NCBI GenBank assembly: GCA_003168295.1
Contig: PMST01000108.1
Span: 6,033-17,206 of the forward strand
Length of the DNA stretch: 11,174 bases
From: Actinomycetota bacterium
GTDB taxonomy: Bacteria; Actinomycetota; Actinomycetes; Streptosporangiales; Streptosporangiaceae
Direction: 5' to 3'
Shown here: piece by piece, positions 1-5,971 of the stretch
Layout of the letters: each line of letters opens with the position of its first letter
How positions within the stretch are numbered: position 1 is the stretch's first letter
Notes under the pieces: model-generated
Seen by the model: the letters and a program-made list of their open reading frames with translations, nothing else
What the model was told of the DNA's origin: nothing
Database searches by the model: none
Position numbers and translations under genes: made by a program

Positions 1-20
1 AGGACCCGAGCCGGGAAGTT

Positions 21-36
21 ACTCTAATATTGAAGT
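21..36. promoter_or_regulatory. Dyad over the MarR promoter, candidate autoregulatory operator
   Basis: The 16-bp sequence ACTCTAATATTGAAGT has dyad symmetry (ACT-nn-AATATT-nn-AGT; 12 of 16 positions are self-complementary). It is AT-rich in a GC-rich setting and lies 37 bp before the preferred MarR start. MarR proteins usually bind imperfect 16-20 bp palindromes that overlap their own promoter. It contains TAATAT (25-30), a TANNNT -10 candidate. If TAGACT (46-51) is the real -10, the dyad covers the -35 zone instead. That MarR binds here is inferred. Confidence 0.45.
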
Positions 37-43
37 GTTTTCT

Positions 44-52
44 CCTAGACTA
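44..52 (+). promoter_or_regulatory. CCTAGACTA motif with possible -10 (TAGACT)
   Basis: The 9-bp word CCTAGACTA contains TAGACT (46-51), which fits the actinobacterial TANNNT -10 pattern. It would place transcription start near 58, leaving a short leader with the AGGA ribosome-binding site at 65-68. The same 9 bases occur in the same orientation relative to transcription upstream of the acyl-CoA synthetase (4153-4161, minus strand). Confidence 0.35.
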
Positions 53-73
53 AGATCGCCGGATAGGACGGCT

Positions 74-574
74 ATGACCGAGCGGCAAGATCCCGTTGAG
101 TGGTCGCGCGAGCAGTGGATCGTCCATGATCAGCCCGCGCCCGATCAGTTCACCGCCATGGTCGCGATTCTGCGGACGCACCAGGCCATGACCGCGTCGA
201 TCGACGCGACGCTGCGCACCCACGAGCTGACCCGCACCGGTTACCTGCTGATGACGACCCTGCAGCTGTCCCGCGACGGCACGCGCCCGCTCGGCCAGCT
301 CAGCAGGCACCTGATGGTGCACCCGACCACCGTCACCCTCGCCCTTGACCAGCTGGAAAAGCGCAAGCTGGTCAGGCGCAACCCGCACCCGACCGACCGG
401 CGCACCATCTTGGCCGTACTGACCCCCGCGGGGCAGGAGATCCTCGACAAGGCCACCAAAGCGCTCGCGGATAACGACTTCGGCCTGACGGGCGTCGACG
501 GCAGACTGTCGCGGCAGGTCGTCAACGTGCTCGGTGACGTGCGGGAACACATCGGAGACGTGCCGGGCCGCTGA
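74..574 (+). CDS. MarR-family transcriptional regulator
   Basis: A 166-residue winged-helix regulator, the usual MarR length. The HTH spans roughly residues 72-98 (PLGQLSRHLMVHPTTVTLAL), followed by the wing with the family's conserved D-R-R (108-110) and the LTPAG segment (116-120). The flanking helices (about 25-60 and 120-160) would form the dimer interface and ligand pocket. ATG 74 is preferred because AGGA (65-68) lies 5 nt upstream. An in-frame GTG at 35 would add 13 residues but falls in the candidate operator. The gene ends 19 nt from the end of the convergent catabolic operon, so it probably senses a substrate or CoA thioester of that pathway, as MarR proteins beside acyl-CoA ligases often do. 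The family call is firm; the regulon and ligand are inferred. Confidence 0.9.
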   Translation: MTERQDPVEWSREQWIVHDQPAPDQFTAMVAILRTHQAMTASIDATLRTHELTRTGYLLMTTLQLSRDGTRPLGQLSRHLMVHPTTVTLALDQLEKRKLVRRNPHPTDRRTILAVLTPAGQEILDKATKALADNDFGLTGVDGRLSRQVVNVLGDVREHIGDVPGR

Positions 575-593
575 GCTGAACCCGGTCCGGGGC

Positions 594-1673
594 TTAGCCG
601 GAGAGGGCCGGGGCGCCTGGGGCGCCGACGCCGAGCAGGTCGGCGGTGAGCTGACGGCTGCGCTCACTGGTCATACCGAAACTGGCCGGGTAGACGATGA
701 CGTGGTCCAGGTACCGCCCGAATTCCGCCAGCTTCGCCGCCACCTGCGCCGGGGTGCCCGACGCCGACATGGCGTCGACCATCGCGTCCGGCACCGCCGC
801 CGCCATGGCGTCGAAATCCCGCGACGCGAACGCTTGCCGGATCCGCTCCCCCGCACCGGCGAACCCGGCGACCTCGACGACCGTCCCGTACGTCCGGGGG
901 GCCGCGTAGAACGCGATCTGCGCCGCCGCCTCCCGGCGCGCCTGCGCCTCATCATCGTGCACCGAGCAGATCACCAGCCCGGCGATCTGGACGAGCCCGG
1001 CGTCTCGGCCCGACTTGGCCGCGCCCGCGGCGATGGCCGGGCGGACCACGTCGTCGTAGTAGCGGGGGCTGAACAGCGGATGGCCGAGGAACCCGTCGCT
1101 GACCCGGCCCGCCACCTGCACCATCCGCGTGTTGACGCCCGCGGTGAAGACCGGTATGCCGGTCCGCGGCGGCGGCTCCATCTCCGCGGTCGGGGTCACA
1201 TCGACGTGGTAAAACCGTCCGTCGTGACGCACCGGTCCCTCGTGCAGCCGCCACAGGCGGCGCAGCAGCGGGATGAGCTCCTCCATCCGGGACGCGGGGC
1301 CGGCCGGGTCGACGCCGTGCCAGCCGGCCATCATCTTCGTCGTGCCGGTGCCAAGTCCGTAGATGAGCCGGCCCGCGGACAGCTCATCGAGGCTGCGGGC
1401 CTCGGTGGCAAGCACCAGCGGAGTTCGGCCGACCGCGTACGCGATCGAACTGCCGATCCGGGTCGTGGAGGTGACCTGCGCCATGGCCGCCAGGCTGACG
1501 ATCGCCGACCGGGTGTAGAACTCAGGGCTCCAGGCCGCGTGGTAACCAAGTCGTTCGGCCTCGGCGGCGGCGTGAGCCGCATCGGTGACGTCACCGCGCA
1601 AGATCGCGAAGCCGCGGGTGGCTTGAGGGACCGGCCCGCCCGGGGTGGCCAGGCCGGTCTCGGGCCGGGCCAT
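594..1673 (-). CDS. LLM-class (luciferase-like) flavin/F420-dependent oxidoreductase
   Basis: A 359-residue luciferase-like monooxygenase-family TIM barrel, typical length for actinobacterial F420-type members. Recognisable parts are the N-terminal strand with A-E-R-L-G-Y (39-44), the STTRIGSSIAYAVGRTP segment (69-85), the LDELSAGRLIYGLGTG segment (96-110), the GWHGVDP loop (118-124), and the DGRFYHVD segment (151-158) common in F420-dependent relatives. It resembles the F420-dependent MSMEG_2256-type subgroup by recollection, not by a search. ATG 1673 is chosen because it overlaps the TGA of the upstream hydratase gene (TGATG), which implies translational coupling; an upstream start would run deep into that gene. 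It is the last gene of the operon. A redox step on a CoA-linked or free intermediate is likely, but whether the cofactor is F420 or FMN, and the substrate, cannot be read from the sequence. Confidence 0.88.
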   Translation of the reverse strand: MARPETGLATPGGPVPQATRGFAILRGDVTDAAHAAAEAERLGYHAAWSPEFYTRSAIVSLAAMAQVTSTTRIGSSIAYAVGRTPLVLATEARSLDELSAGRLIYGLGTGTTKMMAGWHGVDPAGPASRMEELIPLLRRLWRLHEGPVRHDGRFYHVDVTPTAEMEPPPRTGIPVFTAGVNTRMVQVAGRVSDGFLGHPLFSPRYYDDVVRPAIAAGAAKSGRDAGLVQIAGLVICSVHDDEAQARREAAAQIAFYAAPRTYGTVVEVAGFAGAGERIRQAFASRDFDAMAAAVPDAMVDAMSASGTPAQVAAKLAEFGRYLDHVIVYPASFGMTSERSRQLTADLLGVGAPGAPALSG

Positions 1674-2455
1674 CAGGCGAAGCTCGCCGGGCGCTTGGCG
1701 ACGAAGGCGGCGAGCCCCTCGCGGCCGTCGGGTGAGTCGAACAGGTCCGTGACGCGGGCGGCTTCGCGAGTCAGGCCGTCGGCCAGCGGCAGGTCCGCGG
1801 CGTCGTCGACGCACCGCAGCACGGCGCCGAGCGCCGGACGTGACAGGGCGCCGAGCTGGCCGGCCAGCCTGACGGCCAGCGCGACCGCGCCGCCTGGCTC
1901 GGTGACCCGGTCCAGCAGGCCGATCGCGAGGGCCTCGTCCGCGGCTACCTCGCGGCCGGTGAGCATCAGGTCGAGCGCGCGGCCGCGGCCGACCAGCCGC
2001 GGCAGCCGCTGCGTGCCGCCGCCGCCGGGAATCAGGCCCAGCTTCACCTCGGGCAGGCCGAGCCGGGCGGACACCGAACCGATCCGCATCGTGCAGGCGA
2101 GCGCGAGTTCGAGCCCGCCGCCGAGGGCTCGTCCCTCGATGGCAGCGATCGCGGGACGGTCCAGGCCCGCGATGCGGTTGAAGACGGTCCGCAGCGAGGC
2201 GCCGTAGCCTTCGAACGCCGCGCGGTCGGCGGCGGCCATGTACTTGATGTCGGCGCCCGCCGCGAAGAAGCCGCCGAGCGCGGAGTGGACGATCACGGTC
2301 CGGGCCTGCGACGCCTCGAACGCGCTGATCGCGGCGCTGAGGCCATCGATAAGCGATCGGCCGAGCTGGTTGGCGGGCGGGTTGGCCAGCCGGACCAGGA
2401 ACGCGGGACCTTCGGCGGTCCAGGTGACGACGGGCTCGGTCGTGACGTCGGTCAT
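1673..2455 (-). CDS. Enoyl-CoA hydratase/isomerase (crotonase) family protein
   Basis: A 260-residue crotonase-fold protein of normal length. The first oxyanion-hole segment is FFAAGADIKYM (63-73) and the second is RALGGGLELA (109-118). Both glutamates used by classical enoyl-CoA hydratases are present: E116 (GGGLE) and E136 (GLPEVKLGLIPGGGGTQRLP, 133-152). This argues for hydratase chemistry, that is, addition of water across a 2-enoyl-CoA double bond, over a dehydrated-site variant, though isomerase or lyase activity is possible. The gene follows the acyl-CoA synthetase through a triplicated junction and overlaps the next start by one base (TGATG). Its ATG is the last of three in-phase-linked ATGA motifs, so translation may depend on upstream ribosomes. 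The substrate is unknown. Confidence 0.93.
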   Translation of the reverse strand: MTDVTTEPVVTWTAEGPAFLVRLANPPANQLGRSLIDGLSAAISAFEASQARTVIVHSALGGFFAAGADIKYMAAADRAAFEGYGASLRTVFNRIAGLDRPAIAAIEGRALGGGLELALACTMRIGSVSARLGLPEVKLGLIPGGGGTQRLPRLVGRGRALDLMLTGREVAADEALAIGLLDRVTEPGGAVALAVRLAGQLGALSRPALGAVLRCVDDAADLPLADGLTREAARVTDLFDSPDGREGLAAFVAKRPASFA

Positions 2456-2478
2456 GGCGTGCGGGCCTCTCGGGTCAT
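2452..2478 (-). CDS. Mini-ORF 2 in the coupling repeat (8 codons, MTREARTP)
   Basis: ATG at 2478-2476 overlaps the stop of mini-ORF 1. Eight codons (MTREARTP) end in TGA at 2454-2452, which overlaps the hydratase ATG (2455-2453) as ATGA. The peptide matches the last residues of the synthetase (KARTP), as expected if the repeat arose by duplication of the ligase 3' end. Translation is inferred. Confidence 0.35.
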   Translation of the reverse strand: MTREARTP

Positions 2479-2501
2479 GGCGTGCTGGCCTTCCGGGTCA
2501 T
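2475..2501 (-). CDS. Mini-ORF 1 in the coupling repeat (8 codons, MTRKASTP)
   Basis: ATG at 2501-2499 overlaps the ligase TGA (2500-2498) as ATGA. The frame reads eight codons (MTRKASTP) and ends in a TGA that overlaps the next ATG. It is read directly from sequence. Translation is inferred, and the peptide probably has no function beyond passing ribosomes along. Confidence 0.35.
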   Translation of the reverse strand: MTRKASTP

Positions 2502-4114
2502 GGCGTGCGGGCCTTCGGGCTGGCAGATGGCGAGTCGGCCAGCCAGGCGGCACGCAGTTCGTGCTTGGCGATCTTGCCAGCGTCGGTCATCGGCAGCGGC
2601 TCGGTCTGCAGCCGCCACCGGGCCGGAACCTGGAAACGGCCCAGCCGTTCGGCCGCGAAGGCGGTCAGGTCGGCTTCGGTGGCCGGGGCGCGCAGCTGGA
2701 CCAGGGCACCGACGATCTCGCCGAGGTCAGGATCGGGCAGCCCGATCACGGCCACGGCGGCCACCGCGGGGTGCTGGTGCAGCACCTGCTCGACGTGGGC
2801 GGCGGCGATGTTCTCTCCGCCGCGGATGATGACGTCTTTGGCCCGGCCGGTGACATACAGCAGGCCATCGTCGATCCGGCCCAGGTCACCGGTGTGCAGC
2901 CAGCCGTCGGCATCGATGATGTCCGGGGCGTCCTCGCCCCAGTAGCCGAGCATCTGCGACGGGGTGCGGACCACGATCTCGCCGGTGCCGCTCTCGTCCG
3001 CGCCCTCGATGCGCAGTTCGACCACGGGCAGCGGGCGCCCGGCCGTCTGCGGATGCTCGGCCATCAGCGCACCGGACGCGGCCGCTACGGTACCGCCGGC
3101 CTCGGTCATCCCGTACACGGTGGATATACCGCGCCGTACGGAGGGGAACGCAGCCCGCAGCCGGTCGGAGAGCTCGGGGGTCACCGGAGCGCCGCCCACC
3201 GAGATCGACCGTACCTTGGTCAGGTCCCTCGCGGGCAGCGACGGATCCTCAAGCACGCGGATCGCCATGGTAGGAACGGCTCCCCAGACGCTCACCCGCT
3301 CGCGCTCGATGATGTCAAGAACCTGGCCCGAATCGAAGCGGCCGTCCAGGAACACGATGGTGTTACCGCCCAGCAAGGCCAGCAGCAGCGACTGGACGCC
3401 GCCGATGTGAAACAGCGGGCCGCTTTGCAATATCACCTCGGCAGCCCGGCCGCCGCGGAGCTGATCCGGTAGGCGCCTGGACACGACGAGCAGGTTCTGC
3501 AGGTTCGCGATGACCGAGCGATGCGCGAGCACGGCCGCTTTGGCCAGGCCGGTCGTGCCCGCGGTGAAGATGATCAGCGCGGGGTCATCCTCGCGGGCCC
3601 GGGATGCGGGCAGCGGACGGGCGGAGTCATCCTGCCAGGCGCGGAGTTCGTCCACCGGTACGACGCCGGAGCTGATCGTGGCGGGAAGCAGCTTGGTCAT
3701 CTCGGTGTCCGCGACGACCACGGCAGGCGCGGTGAGCGCGATGGCATGGGCGATCTCGTCCGCGTTCCACCACCGGTTACCTGGCGCCACCACCGCGCCG
3801 AGCCGCAGTCCCGCCCACAGCGCGATCACCCACTCCGGCGAGTTGCTCGCGAGCAGCAGCATCCGGTCGCCCGGGGCGAGCCCGAGGGCGGACAGGCGCG
3901 CCGCCACCCGGTCCACGGCCTCGATCATGGCCCGGAACGTGACCCGCCGTGAGCCCTGGACCAGGTGGTCGCGATCGGCCCAGCGGACCGCGTCGTCAAG
4001 CAGCTCGGTAACCCGGCGGCGGCGCGTTTCGTAGACGAGGAACGGCACCGGGCCATCGCGCCGGACGACGCCGGTTCCCCACCCGCTGGCCTCGCTCGTC
4101 ACAAGCACAGCCAA
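2498..4114 (-). CDS. AMP-dependent acyl-CoA synthetase (ANL superfamily)
   Basis: A 538-residue adenylate-forming enzyme that activates a carboxylate to an acyl-AMP and then an acyl-CoA. The ANL motifs appear in order: ATP-binding P-loop FTAGTTGLAK (183-192), VYGMTE (333-338), GWLHTGDLG (404-412), the hinge YVTGRAKDVIIRGGENI (420-436), and the C-terminal TDAGK with the catalytic lysine K514. All key residues are intact. The P-loop reads A-G-T-T-G where many relatives have S-G-T-T-G. The start is uncertain: TTG 4114 directly follows an in-frame TGA, no clear ribosome-binding site precedes it, and GTG codons 3 and 5 (4108, 4102) are equally plausible. First gene of a three-gene operon, with operator-like dyads just upstream. 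Medium/long-chain, aromatic or steroid side-chain acids are all possible substrates. Confidence 0.93.
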   Translation of the reverse strand: MAVLVTSEASGWGTGVVRRDGPVPFLVYETRRRRVTELLDDAVRWADRDHLVQGSRRVTFRAMIEAVDRVAARLSALGLAPGDRMLLLASNSPEWVIALWAGLRLGAVVAPGNRWWNADEIAHAIALTAPAVVVADTEMTKLLPATISSGVVPVDELRAWQDDSARPLPASRAREDDPALIIFTAGTTGLAKAAVLAHRSVIANLQNLLVVSRRLPDQLRGGRAAEVILQSGPLFHIGGVQSLLLALLGGNTIVFLDGRFDSGQVLDIIERERVSVWGAVPTMAIRVLEDPSLPARDLTKVRSISVGGAPVTPELSDRLRAAFPSVRRGISTVYGMTEAGGTVAAASGALMAEHPQTAGRPLPVVELRIEGADESGTGEIVVRTPSQMLGYWGEDAPDIIDADGWLHTGDLGRIDDGLLYVTGRAKDVIIRGGENIAAAHVEQVLHQHPAVAAVAVIGLPDPDLGEIVGALVQLRAPATEADLTAFAAERLGRFQVPARWRLQTEPLPMTDAGKIAKHELRAAWLADSPSASPKARTP

Positions 4115-4124
4115 TCACGTTTCA

Positions 4125-4143
4125 TGATGAGCACAGCTCATCA
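4125..4143. promoter_or_regulatory. Palindrome in the acyl-CoA synthetase leader, candidate operator
   Basis: TGATGAGCACAGCTCATCA is a perfect inverted repeat (8-bp arms, 3-bp spacer). It lies 10 bp before the TTG start and about 5 bp downstream of the start point predicted from TAGACT (4159-4154). The heptamer AGCACAG occurs at 4104-4110, 4130-4136 and 4146-4152. The position suits a repressor site; the protein is unknown. It does not resemble the dyad at 21-36. Confidence 0.5.
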
Positions 4144-4152
4144 CGAGCACAG

Positions 4153-4161
4153 TAGTCTAGG
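4153..4161 (-). promoter_or_regulatory. CCTAGACTA motif, possible -10 of the acyl-CoA operon
   Basis: On the minus strand this reads CCTAGACTA, identical to 44-52 upstream of the MarR gene. It includes TAGACT (4159-4154), a TANNNT -10 candidate that would start transcription near 4147. No good -35 hexamer is visible at the right distance, which is common in actinomycetes. It could instead be a shared protein-binding half-site. Confidence 0.35.
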
Positions 4162-4172
4162 CAACAACCATC

Positions 4173-4188
4173 GGATACCAGAGTATCC
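4173..4188. promoter_or_regulatory. Inverted repeat GGATAC-CAGA-GTATCC
   Basis: A perfect 6-bp inverted repeat with a 4-bp spacer in the 109-bp gap (4115-4223) between the acyl-CoA operon promoter and the end of the next minus-strand gene. It would lie at about -26 to -41 of the synthetase promoter proposed here, over the -35 zone, so it fits an operator or activator site. It lies about 35 bp past the upstream gene's stop and has no T-tract, so it is not a typical intrinsic terminator. Confidence 0.4.
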
Positions 4189-4223
4189 TTGCGGACGGTA
4201 CGGCGCCGGCCGGGTCCGGGACT

Positions 4224-4928
4224 TCAGCCGCCGTGGTAGCCGGCCAGCGCCGGGATGACCTTGACGATCAAGAGCATGACTACGAAGCCGTAGCCGCCGG
4301 CTACGGCAAGAATCGCCAGCGTGCGCGCCATCCGGAAGCGCATGTCACTGGGGGTCATGCCCAGGCCCATGGCGGCGAACCGGGACACTCGCGCTGGCGG
4401 CAGGCCGTTCTCGCGCTGGTAGGCCAGGGCCCACTCCACGGGGTCGACGGCAATGCGGCGGGGCATCGTGAGCTGAACGCCAGCGCGGTCGGTAAGGATC
4501 ACGTAGTCGACGCGGTCTGAGGTCCCGAACTCGCCGTTGAAGGTCCACTTCACCCGCCTGACCCGGATGAGTTCAGCCAGGTTGAGGCTCCGGCGTCCGG
4601 TCCAGCTCCGCCTGGTCATCAGCATCTGCTGCCGGTCCACCCGCGGCAGCTGCCGCCGGCTCGTCACGGTCGGGCCACCCACCCAGACTGCCTGGGCCAG
4701 GAGCCAGAAGAACGCAATGACCCCGATCCCGGGTGGCGTGACCTTGGTGACCGCCAGGATCAGGCTCAGGACCAGCAACGCCGGCATGACGAAGACGGGC
4801 ACGCCCCACCCGATACGGCTGCGACGCAACGAGACCTGCGGCGGTACGGTTCCGGCGGGAGCCTGCCCGGTTGCCGGCTCACCGGCTCCCCGGGAAGCGC
4901 TTCCCGGGGAGGGATTGTTCGACAGCAT
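4224..4928 (-). CDS. Predicted membrane protein with bacterial PH-like middle region
   Basis: A 234-residue protein. A hydrophilic Gly/Pro/Ala-rich N-terminus (1-38) leads into two hydrophobic spans (about 43-61 and 66-84). A soluble segment (about 90-190) with alternating strands follows (RSLNLAELIRVRRVKWTF, then VDYVILTDRAGVQLTMP), and a third span lies near 203-224. Two spans followed by a beta-rich section resembles actinobacterial membrane proteins with a PH-like domain, but I do not recognise the family with certainty. ATG 4928 is preferred over TTG 4949: no ribosome-binding site precedes either, and TATGCT (4940-4935) sits exactly where a leaderless -10 would be for ATG 4928. Codons 6-15 lie in a perfect 26-bp palindrome. 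The gene diverges from the hypothetical gene at 5007. Its role is unknown. Confidence 0.75.
   Translation of the reverse strand: MLSNNPSPGSASRGAGEPATGQAPAGTVPPQVSLRRSRIGWGVPVFVMPALLVLSLILAVTKVTPPGIGVIAFFWLLAQAVWVGGPTVTSRRQLPRVDRQQMLMTRRSWTGRRSLNLAELIRVRRVKWTFNGEFGTSDRVDYVILTDRAGVQLTMPRRIAVDPVEWALAYQRENGLPPARVSRFAAMGLGMTPSDMRFRMARTLAILAVAGGYGFVVMLLIVKVIPALAGYHGG
4886..4911. repeat. Perfect 26-bp palindrome inside the start of a gene
   Basis: CTCCCCGGGAAGC is followed at once by its exact reverse complement, giving a 26-bp palindrome with no spacer. It covers nt 18-43 of the membrane-protein coding sequence (codons 6-15). As DNA it would suit a homodimeric regulator for the divergent promoters just beyond it. 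As RNA it could fold near the 5' end of a leaderless message. Neither role is shown. Confidence 0.9.
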
Positions 4929-4934
4929 CGGGCG

Positions 4935-4940
4935 AGCATA
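4935..4940 (-). promoter_or_regulatory. Leaderless -10 (TATGCT) for the membrane-protein gene
   Basis: TATGCT on the minus strand matches TANNNT, and its last T lies at -7 from the A of ATG 4928 (6 nt between). No Shine-Dalgarno sequence is present, consistent with a leaderless transcript. TTGACC (4968-4963) is -35-like but too far (22 nt). Confidence 0.45.
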
Positions 4941-4994
4941 CTGGATCAACTGCGGGCAGACCGGTCAAACGCCAGGGCCTGAGCGGCAACGGCA

Positions 4995-5000
4995 TAACGT
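4995..5000 (+). promoter_or_regulatory. Leaderless -10 (TAACGT) for the hypothetical gene at 5007
   Basis: TAACGT matches TANNNT, with exactly 6 nt between it and ATG 5007, so transcription is predicted to begin at the A of ATG. GGGG at 5001-5004 is only 2 nt from the start, too close for a normal ribosome-binding site. No clear -35 is visible. Confidence 0.45.
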
Positions 5001-5006
5001 GGGGTT

Positions 5007-5912
5007 ATGGATCCTTTGCTGATCGGCCGGGAGTACGCGAGTCATCTCACCGACGCCGACCTCAGGCTGCTCGCGTCGGTGGCCGGCGCGGCCGCGGGTA
5101 CCGGTCAGCTGAGCGGGACCGGGGACCCGGTGGATGCCTCGGGGCTGCGGCGCGACCCGGAGGCGCTGCTCCGGCTGCTGGAGCATCCCGGCGTGTTCCG
5201 CGCGGTGCTCGGCCCGGCCGATGCCGCCCAGGGATGGGCGGTCCCCGCGTCGCCGTTCCTGGTGTTCGCCGCGTTCGTCCAGCAGGCCGCCGCCGAGCTG
5301 GCCGCGATGGACCATGTGCCCGAGCGCACCGGGCCGCGCCAGCGCGTGCCGTTGTTCGATGCGCCTGCGCTGCGGGACTTCCTTGGCGAGCCGGCCCGGC
5401 GGCTGTTCCTGGCCGAGCTGCTGGCCTCCTTCACCCAGGTGGCCAGTGGTCGTTACCAGGTCCGGGCGGGCGGGCGGATGCGGACCCGGCGGTTCAGCGA
5501 GCTCGACCCGGTGCGGCTGGCCGGGCTGCTCGACGCGGTTCCGCCGGCCGAGCGGCCCGGCGTGTATCGCCGGCTCGGCGACGTGACGCTCTTCCTGGCC
5601 GGGGTGTTTCCCGACTACGCGACCACGCGCGCCCTCGGCCCGCTTGATGCAGGCCGGCTGCTTCGCGCCGCCCGGTTGCCGTCCTCACAGCAGGAGCACC
5701 TGGCCAGCACGCCGGCCATGGAGCTGTGGGAGTACCTCGGTGCCCGCTGGTACCGGGCCGCCCGCGACCTGGCCCCGGCCGCGACCGCGCGGATGGTGGT
5801 GGTCGGCGAGGTGGCCGACCGGTTCCAGCAGGCCCGGCGCGTGCTCAACCTCCTCGCCGACCGGTACCTGCTGACGGCGGACAAGCCCTGGTTCGAACAG
5901 CCCAGTTCCTGA
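5007..5912 (+). CDS. Conserved hypothetical protein, likely cytoplasmic
   Basis: A 301-residue protein that I do not recognise as a characterised family, though its texture suggests an actinobacterial conserved hypothetical. It has no signal peptide or clear membrane span. It looks mostly helical, rich in Ala, Leu and Arg, with notable segments FLVFAAFVQQAAAELA (83-98), RQRVPLFDAPALRDFLGEPA (111-130), FLAELLASFTQVASG (134-148) and RRFSELDPVRLAGLLDAVPP (160-179). The GC-rich wobble pattern and the clean frame over more than 900 bp support real coding. It diverges from the membrane-protein gene with 78 bp between starts, and both promoters look leaderless, so shared control is possible. Its stop codon lies in a 20-bp-period duplication. 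No function is proposed. Confidence 0.8.
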   Translation: MDPLLIGREYASHLTDADLRLLASVAGAAAGTGQLSGTGDPVDASGLRRDPEALLRLLEHPGVFRAVLGPADAAQGWAVPASPFLVFAAFVQQAAAELAAMDHVPERTGPRQRVPLFDAPALRDFLGEPARRLFLAELLASFTQVASGRYQVRAGGRMRTRRFSELDPVRLAGLLDAVPPAERPGVYRRLGDVTLFLAGVFPDYATTRALGPLDAGRLLRAARLPSSQQEHLASTPAMELWEYLGARWYRAARDLAPAATARMVVVGEVADRFQQARRVLNLLADRYLLTADKPWFEQPSS

Positions 5913-5940
5913 GGGGACGGGTCCGTTCCTGAGGGGACGG
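5905..5940. repeat. Tandem duplication spanning a stop codon
   Basis: GTTCCTGAGGGGACGG occurs exactly at 5905-5920 and again at 5925-5940, a 20-bp period with GTCC between. The first copy contains the TGA (5910-5912) of the hypothetical gene; the second carries a spare TGA in the 59-bp downstream gap (5913-5971). It looks like a replication-slippage duplication of the gene end. There is no hairpin plus T-tract, so a terminator is not supported. Confidence 0.9.
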
Positions 5941-5971
5941 ATCGGGCCTGTGATCAGCCGAGGTCAGCCGG

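Larger units (their letters stand above)
2451..2519. repeat. Three 23-bp tandem repeats at the ligase/hydratase gene junction
   Basis: Three direct copies lie head to tail at 2451-2473, 2474-2496 and 2497-2519, with a few mismatches. The plus-strand core is GTCATGGCGTGC. On the coding (minus) strand each unit carries CGCACGCCATGACC or a close variant. The first copy read by the ribosome holds the ligase stop, and the last holds the hydratase ATG. The 23-bp period is not a multiple of 3. Because each stop lies inside ATGA, the units form two linked 8-codon reading frames between the genes. Confidence 0.93.

Noticed and set aside
582..590. CCGGTCCGG dyad between the convergent MarR and oxidoreductase genes as a bidirectional terminator
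   Set aside because: Only 9 bp with a one-base centre, so it cannot form a stable stem-loop, and no T-tract follows.
534..2207. 557-codon plus-strand open frame opposite the oxidoreductase and hydratase genes
   Set aside because: It is antisense to two genes with clear family motifs, its translation is Arg/Pro/Gly-rich low-complexity sequence, and long open shadows are expected in high-GC DNA.
2285..3472. 395-codon plus-strand open frame opposite the acyl-CoA synthetase
   Set aside because: Antisense to a gene with all ANL motifs; composition is typical of a GC-driven shadow, with no recognisable domain.
594..4114. Assigning the operon to ferulate/hydroxycinnamate catabolism because it combines MarR, CoA ligase and a crotonase
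   Set aside because: That gene set also fits fatty-acid, steroid side-chain and other pathways, there is no vanillin dehydrogenase or other diagnostic gene, and the LLM oxidoreductase is not typical of it.
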